Source: Patescibacteria group bacterium (GTDB lineage: Bacteria > Patescibacteriota > Minisyncoccia > Phycocordibacterales > UBA12445). Taken from it: 14,702 nt of DNA. The stretch is from positions 1-14,702 of the forward strand of contig JAKLHJ010000013.1 in assembly GCA_022710205.1 (NCBI GenBank), written 5' to 3'. The notes beneath the pieces are model-generated. The model was not told where the DNA came from. It ran no database searches and was given only the letters and a program-made list of their open reading frames with translations. How positions within the stretch are numbered: the first letter of the stretch is position 1; the number at the start of each line of letters is the position of its first letter. This document shows positions 12,212-14,702 of the stretch, in pieces. The position numbers and the translations under genes were made by a program.

Positions 12212-12303
12212 TGTCATCCCGACTTTTTATGGAGGGATCCCTTATACTTAAAGGGATTGCCACGGTCTGAGGCTTAGGCGCCTCGCCCTCGCAATGACAA
12301 TAA
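12212..12303 (-). repeat. intergenic repeat element, copy in inverse orientation
   Basis: The reverse complement starts TTATTGTCATTGCGAG and shares GTGGCAATCCCTT, AAGGGATC and CTCCATAAA, in order, with the element at 13413-13507. It ends GATGACA. The centre differs. It fills most of the 150-bp gap between the secretion-like gene and mltG. Confidence 0.8.
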
Positions 12304-12324
12304 GGAGAATACACTATTTATAAT
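12294..12324 (+). promoter_or_regulatory. mltG promoter using the repeat end as -35
   Basis: TATAAT at 12319-12324. The best -35-like sequence is ATGACA (12294-12299) at the edge of the repeat, with a 19-base spacer. GGAGAATA followed by TTTATA recurs upstream of gapA (13700-13720). Confidence 0.4.
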
Positions 12325-12353
12325 TTTTAATTCTTAATTTGTAATTGAATATC

Positions 12354-13403
12354 ATGCATCCCGATTTATCAAATATAATGATGTTGGAGTCTGAGGAACC
12401 GAACGAGCCTGGGGGCGAGAAAGCCCCGTCCCCAAAAAATATATTTAATCTCAATGAGAAGGCCAGAAAGGTCTTGTTGGCTGTATCTATTGTCCTGATC
12501 GTGATTCTCGCGATAAATTACAACTTCTTTGCCGCGCCGGCCGAACATCCGGGAGGAACAAAGTTTGCCATAACATCCGGAATGACCATTTCCGAGGCGG
12601 CTGAGTATTTAAGCGAGAACAATATTATAAAATCTCCGACCGTTTTTAAGACGCTCGTATTTATTATGGGCGGGAGAAGTGGGGTGATAGCCGGAAGCTA
12701 TTTTATAGAGCACCCTGTATCTGTTTTTCGTATTGCAATGATGGTCACGACGAACGGCTACGGAATAAAAATGTATAAAGTCACAATACCGGAGGGGCTT
12801 TCAAATAGGCAGATCGCCGATCTTCTCGCCAAAAATCTGGACAATTTTGATAAGGCCAAGTTTTTGAAATTGGCCAAAGACAAGGAAGGCTATCTTTTCC
12901 CGGACTCCTATTTCTTTGAACCGGAATCAACTCCCGAAAAGGTTATCGAGATGATGAACGATAATTACAACGAGAAAATAAAGATGGTAAATCTGGACAT
13001 CGTCTTCTTTAATAAGCCGATAAAAGACATTATTACGATGGCGTCTATTCTCGAAGAGGAGGCCAGAACAGAGAATACGAGGAGAATGATAGCGGATATA
13101 TTGTGGAGGAGGATAGAGAGAGGTATGTCGTTACAGGTGGATGCGTCCTTCGTATATTTGCTTGGCAAGGGGAGTGCGGAGCTTACTGTAGATGATATGA
13201 AAATTGACTCGCCATACAACACCTATAAATATAAAGGATTACCGCCCGGACCGATCACAAACCCCGGCCTAGCCTCAATTTTGGCCGCCACAAAGCCTCT
13301 AAAGAACAAATACTGGTTCTATCTGTCTGACAAGGATGGGATTATGCATTATGCGGTTACGTTCGAGGAGCATAAATTGAATAAAGAAAGATACTTGAGA
13401 TAG
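12354..13403 (+). CDS. mltG: endolytic murein transglycosylase MltG (YceG-like)
   Basis: MltG cleaves nascent glycan strands at the outer face of the cytoplasmic membrane. The 349-residue protein (from the ATG) has a short cytoplasmic N-terminus rich in Glu/Pro and one transmembrane helix (about 40-57, VLLAVSIVLIVILAINY). A LysM-like segment follows (FAITSGMTISEAAEYLSENNII), then the YceG catalytic domain with VTIPEGLSNRQIADLL, GYLFPDSYFF, catalytic Glu in MASILEEEA (E234), LQVDASFVYLLG and DSPYNTYKYKGLPPGPITNPG. All hallmark motifs are intact. The frame extends three codons upstream to a TTG at 12345; neither start has a Shine-Dalgarno, so the ATG is preferred. It stands alone between two inverted copies of a repeat. 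In many bacteria mltG neighbours ruvX/yqgF or tmk; not here. Confidence 0.95.
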   Translation: MHPDLSNIMMLESEEPNEPGGEKAPSPKNIFNLNEKARKVLLAVSIVLIVILAINYNFFAAPAEHPGGTKFAITSGMTISEAAEYLSENNIIKSPTVFKTLVFIMGGRSGVIAGSYFIEHPVSVFRIAMMVTTNGYGIKMYKVTIPEGLSNRQIADLLAKNLDNFDKAKFLKLAKDKEGYLFPDSYFFEPESTPEKVIEMMNDNYNEKIKMVNLDIVFFNKPIKDIITMASILEEEARTENTRRMIADILWRRIERGMSLQVDASFVYLLGKGSAELTVDDMKIDSPYNTYKYKGLPPGPITNPGLASILAATKPLKNKYWFYLSDKDGIMHYAVTFEEHKLNKERYLR

Positions 13404-13412
13404 GCCAATTTC

Positions 13413-13507
13413 TTATTGTCATTGCGAGCCGAGACCTTGTCGAGGCGTGGCAATCCCTTATAATTCAAACTCGAAGGGATCTCTCCATAAAGTCGAGATG
13501 ACAATAA
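13413..13507 (+). repeat. intergenic repeat element, forward copy
   Basis: A 95-base element beginning TTATTGTCATTGCGAG and ending GATGACAATAA, so its ends are inverted (TTATTGTCAT against ATGACAATAA). It is the inverse-orientation partner of 12212-12303 and contains the CTTGTCGAGG core seen at the start of the window. Confidence 0.85.
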
Positions 13508-13517
13508 ACCTTCTCGT

Positions 13518-13566
13518 GTCATTCCCGCCCCCGATCGCGGTCGAGGGTAAACTCCGGCGGAATCCA
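13518..13566. repeat. second, distinct palindromic intergenic repeat
   Basis: GTCATTCCCGCC (13518-13529) is roughly inverse to GGCGGAAT (13557-13564), enclosing CCCCGATCGCGGTCGAGGG. It resembles the GTCATTCC...GGAATCC class of bacterial intergenic palindromes. The rest of 13404-13726 shows no gene; it also holds a small ACGC-TTTA-GCGT hairpin near 13680 and two similar stretches reading CTATTAG. Confidence 0.55.
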
Positions 13567-13714
13567 GTTTCTCTTTTGTTCCGATTTGAAGTAAAATATT
13601 CTCTATTAGCGACGTAGGCGAGAGAAGCAGGAAATTTACTTTTAAAATTTTATGCTTGCGAGCCCAGGAGCTAATATACACGCTTTAGCGTCGTCTATTA
13701 GGAGAATATTTTTA

Positions 13715-13720
13715 TTTATA
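13715..13720 (+). promoter_or_regulatory. gapA -10 box (leaderless type)
   Basis: TTTATA lies 6 bases before the ATG at 13727, so transcription would begin at the start codon. GGAGAATA (13700-13707) is shared with the mltG upstream region; it is too far from the ATG (19 bases) to act as a Shine-Dalgarno. Confidence 0.4.
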
Positions 13721-13726
13721 CGAAAT

Positions 13727-14702
13727 ATGAGAATAGCTATTAACGGTTTTGGAAGAATTGGAAGACAATTTTTAAAGATAGCGCTAGAAAATCAGGAGCT
13801 GGAAGTGGTCGCGATAAACGATTTGGGTGATTTGGATAATCTCGCATATTTGCTCGAGTTTGATAGCGTTTACAGAAATTATGACAAGAAAGTTGAGACA
13901 AAGAATGGCAACCTCGTCGTCGGCGGCAAGACAATAAAATTCCTTCAGGATCCGGAACCTGCGAAATTACCATGGAGGGACCTCGTCATAGACGTGGTTG
14001 TTGAATGCACCGGCAGGTTTACCTCGTCCGACGCCGCAAAAGTGCATTTGGATGCAGGAGCAAAGAGGGTAGTCATTTCCGCACCCGCCAAGGATGACAT
14101 GACACCGACATGCACACCGAATGTGAACGTAAGCGCGCTTACAGAGTCAAAGATTACTTCAAACGCGTCTTGCACAAGCAATTCTATTATTCCTATCGCC
14201 GCAATTCTCGGCGAGAATCCGGGCATTAAGCTTTCCCTTATAAACACGGTTCACGGATACACAGCTGAGCAGTCGCTTGTCGATGGCCCGATGCCAAAAC
14301 TTCACAAAGATATGAGAAGGGGACGCGCCGCCGCGCAGAATATTGTCCCGACAACTTCAGGTGCCGCAAGCGCGGTAGGGAAGACTATCCGCTCTATGGA
14401 AGGGAAATTTGACGGAATGGCACTTCGAGTACCTGTACCTGCAGGCTCAATTCTTGATTTCACTTTTATTTCAGAGAAAAAGACCTCTGCAGAGGAGATA
14501 AACGATATCCTTAAAGAGGCGGCCGCGAAGCCGGAGTGGCAGGGGATAATTACGGTTACCGACAAGCCGATAGTCTCATCGGACATCCTCGGCAATACGC
14601 ACGGCTCAATTGTGGATCTGAATCTTACGAGAGTTGTGGGCGGCGAACTCGTTAAAGTAATGGCATGGTATGATAATGAATGGGGATACGCAAGTATGCT
14701 AG
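13727..14702 (+). CDS. gapA: glyceraldehyde-3-phosphate dehydrogenase (3' end beyond the window)
   Basis: GAPDH converts glyceraldehyde-3-phosphate, NAD+ and phosphate to 1,3-bisphosphoglycerate. The 325 residues visible start MRIAINGFGRIGR, the NAD-binding glycine motif. They carry the catalytic cysteine C149 in SNASCTSNSIIP and the catalytic histidine H176 in NTVHGYTAEQ. DGPMPKLHKDMRRGRAAAQNIVPTTSGAA and LRVPVPAGSILD follow, and the visible sequence reaches AWYDNEWGYASML, close to the normal C-terminus, so only about 5-20 residues are missing. The family signature is usually SCTTN; here it is SCTSN, a mild change. The start is clear from the conserved N-terminus. No Shine-Dalgarno is present, and the -10 is placed for a leaderless mRNA. 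It is separated from mltG by 323 bp of repeats. Confidence 0.95.
   Translation, partial: MRIAINGFGRIGRQFLKIALENQELEVVAINDLGDLDNLAYLLEFDSVYRNYDKKVETKNGNLVVGGKTIKFLQDPEPAKLPWRDLVIDVVVECTGRFTSSDAAKVHLDAGAKRVVISAPAKDDMTPTCTPNVNVSALTESKITSNASCTSNSIIPIAAILGENPGIKLSLINTVHGYTAEQSLVDGPMPKLHKDMRRGRAAAQNIVPTTSGAASAVGKTIRSMEGKFDGMALRVPVPAGSILDFTFISEKKTSAEEINDILKEAAAKPEWQGIITVTDKPIVSSDILGNTHGSIVDLNLTRVVGGELVKVMAWYDNEWGYASML

Noticed and set aside
12212..13566. CRISPR array or insertion sequence around mltG
   Set aside because: The repeats are only two or three, divergent and inverted, with no regular spacers and no transposase gene in the window.

Overview
The window looks like a chromosomal piece of a Patescibacteria/CPR bacterium, most likely of the Parcubacteria (Paceibacteria) type. 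This is inferred from the gene repertoire: a PriA that has lost its helicase motifs, a NusB-Nudix fusion, a sigma-region-4/HARE regulator, a standalone type-IV-secretion-like membrane protein, short intergenic repeats, and several start codons sitting directly behind a -10 box. TGA is used as a stop (10981-10983), so the code appears standard rather than the TGA=Gly code of Gracilibacteria/Absconditabacteria. No phage, insertion sequence or CRISPR array is visible.

Layout. 1-1986: degenerate priA (minus). 2059-3198: mnmA (plus), divergent from priA. 3199-4179: a gene-poor, RNA-rich stretch with a 54-codon ORF, a decayed tRNA-like remnant, tRNA-Val(CAC), a Nudix-like coding fragment, tRNA-Ala(GGC), and a structured segment bounded by a second copy of the tRNA-Ala 3' end and closed by a terminator. 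4180-5164: a GNAT acetyltransferase and a convergent coiled-coil protein of unknown function sharing a bidirectional terminator. 5205-6305: a divergent promoter region with a long hairpin, then rpsP (bS16) and khpA (KH RNA-binding protein), each with its own terminator. 6372-7912: an M16 peptidase, then rpmF (bL32). 7992-9704: the nusB-Nudix fusion and rnc (RNase III). 9946-12194: the sigma4/HARE protein, translationally coupled to the type-IV-secretion-like membrane protein. 12212-13507: mltG between two inverted copies of a ~93-bp repeat. 13727-end: gapA, cut by the window edge.

Most genes are core housekeeping: translation (rpsP, rpmF, mnmA, two tRNAs), RNA metabolism (nusB, rnc, khpA), cell wall (mltG), glycolysis (gapA) and replication restart (priA-like). 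The least explained parts are the tRNA-Ala-linked structured segment at 3900-4134, the AU-rich hairpin just before the rnc ribosome binding site, the two domain rearrangements (NusB-Nudix and sigma4-HARE), the inactive-looking PriA, and the families of intergenic inverted repeats.
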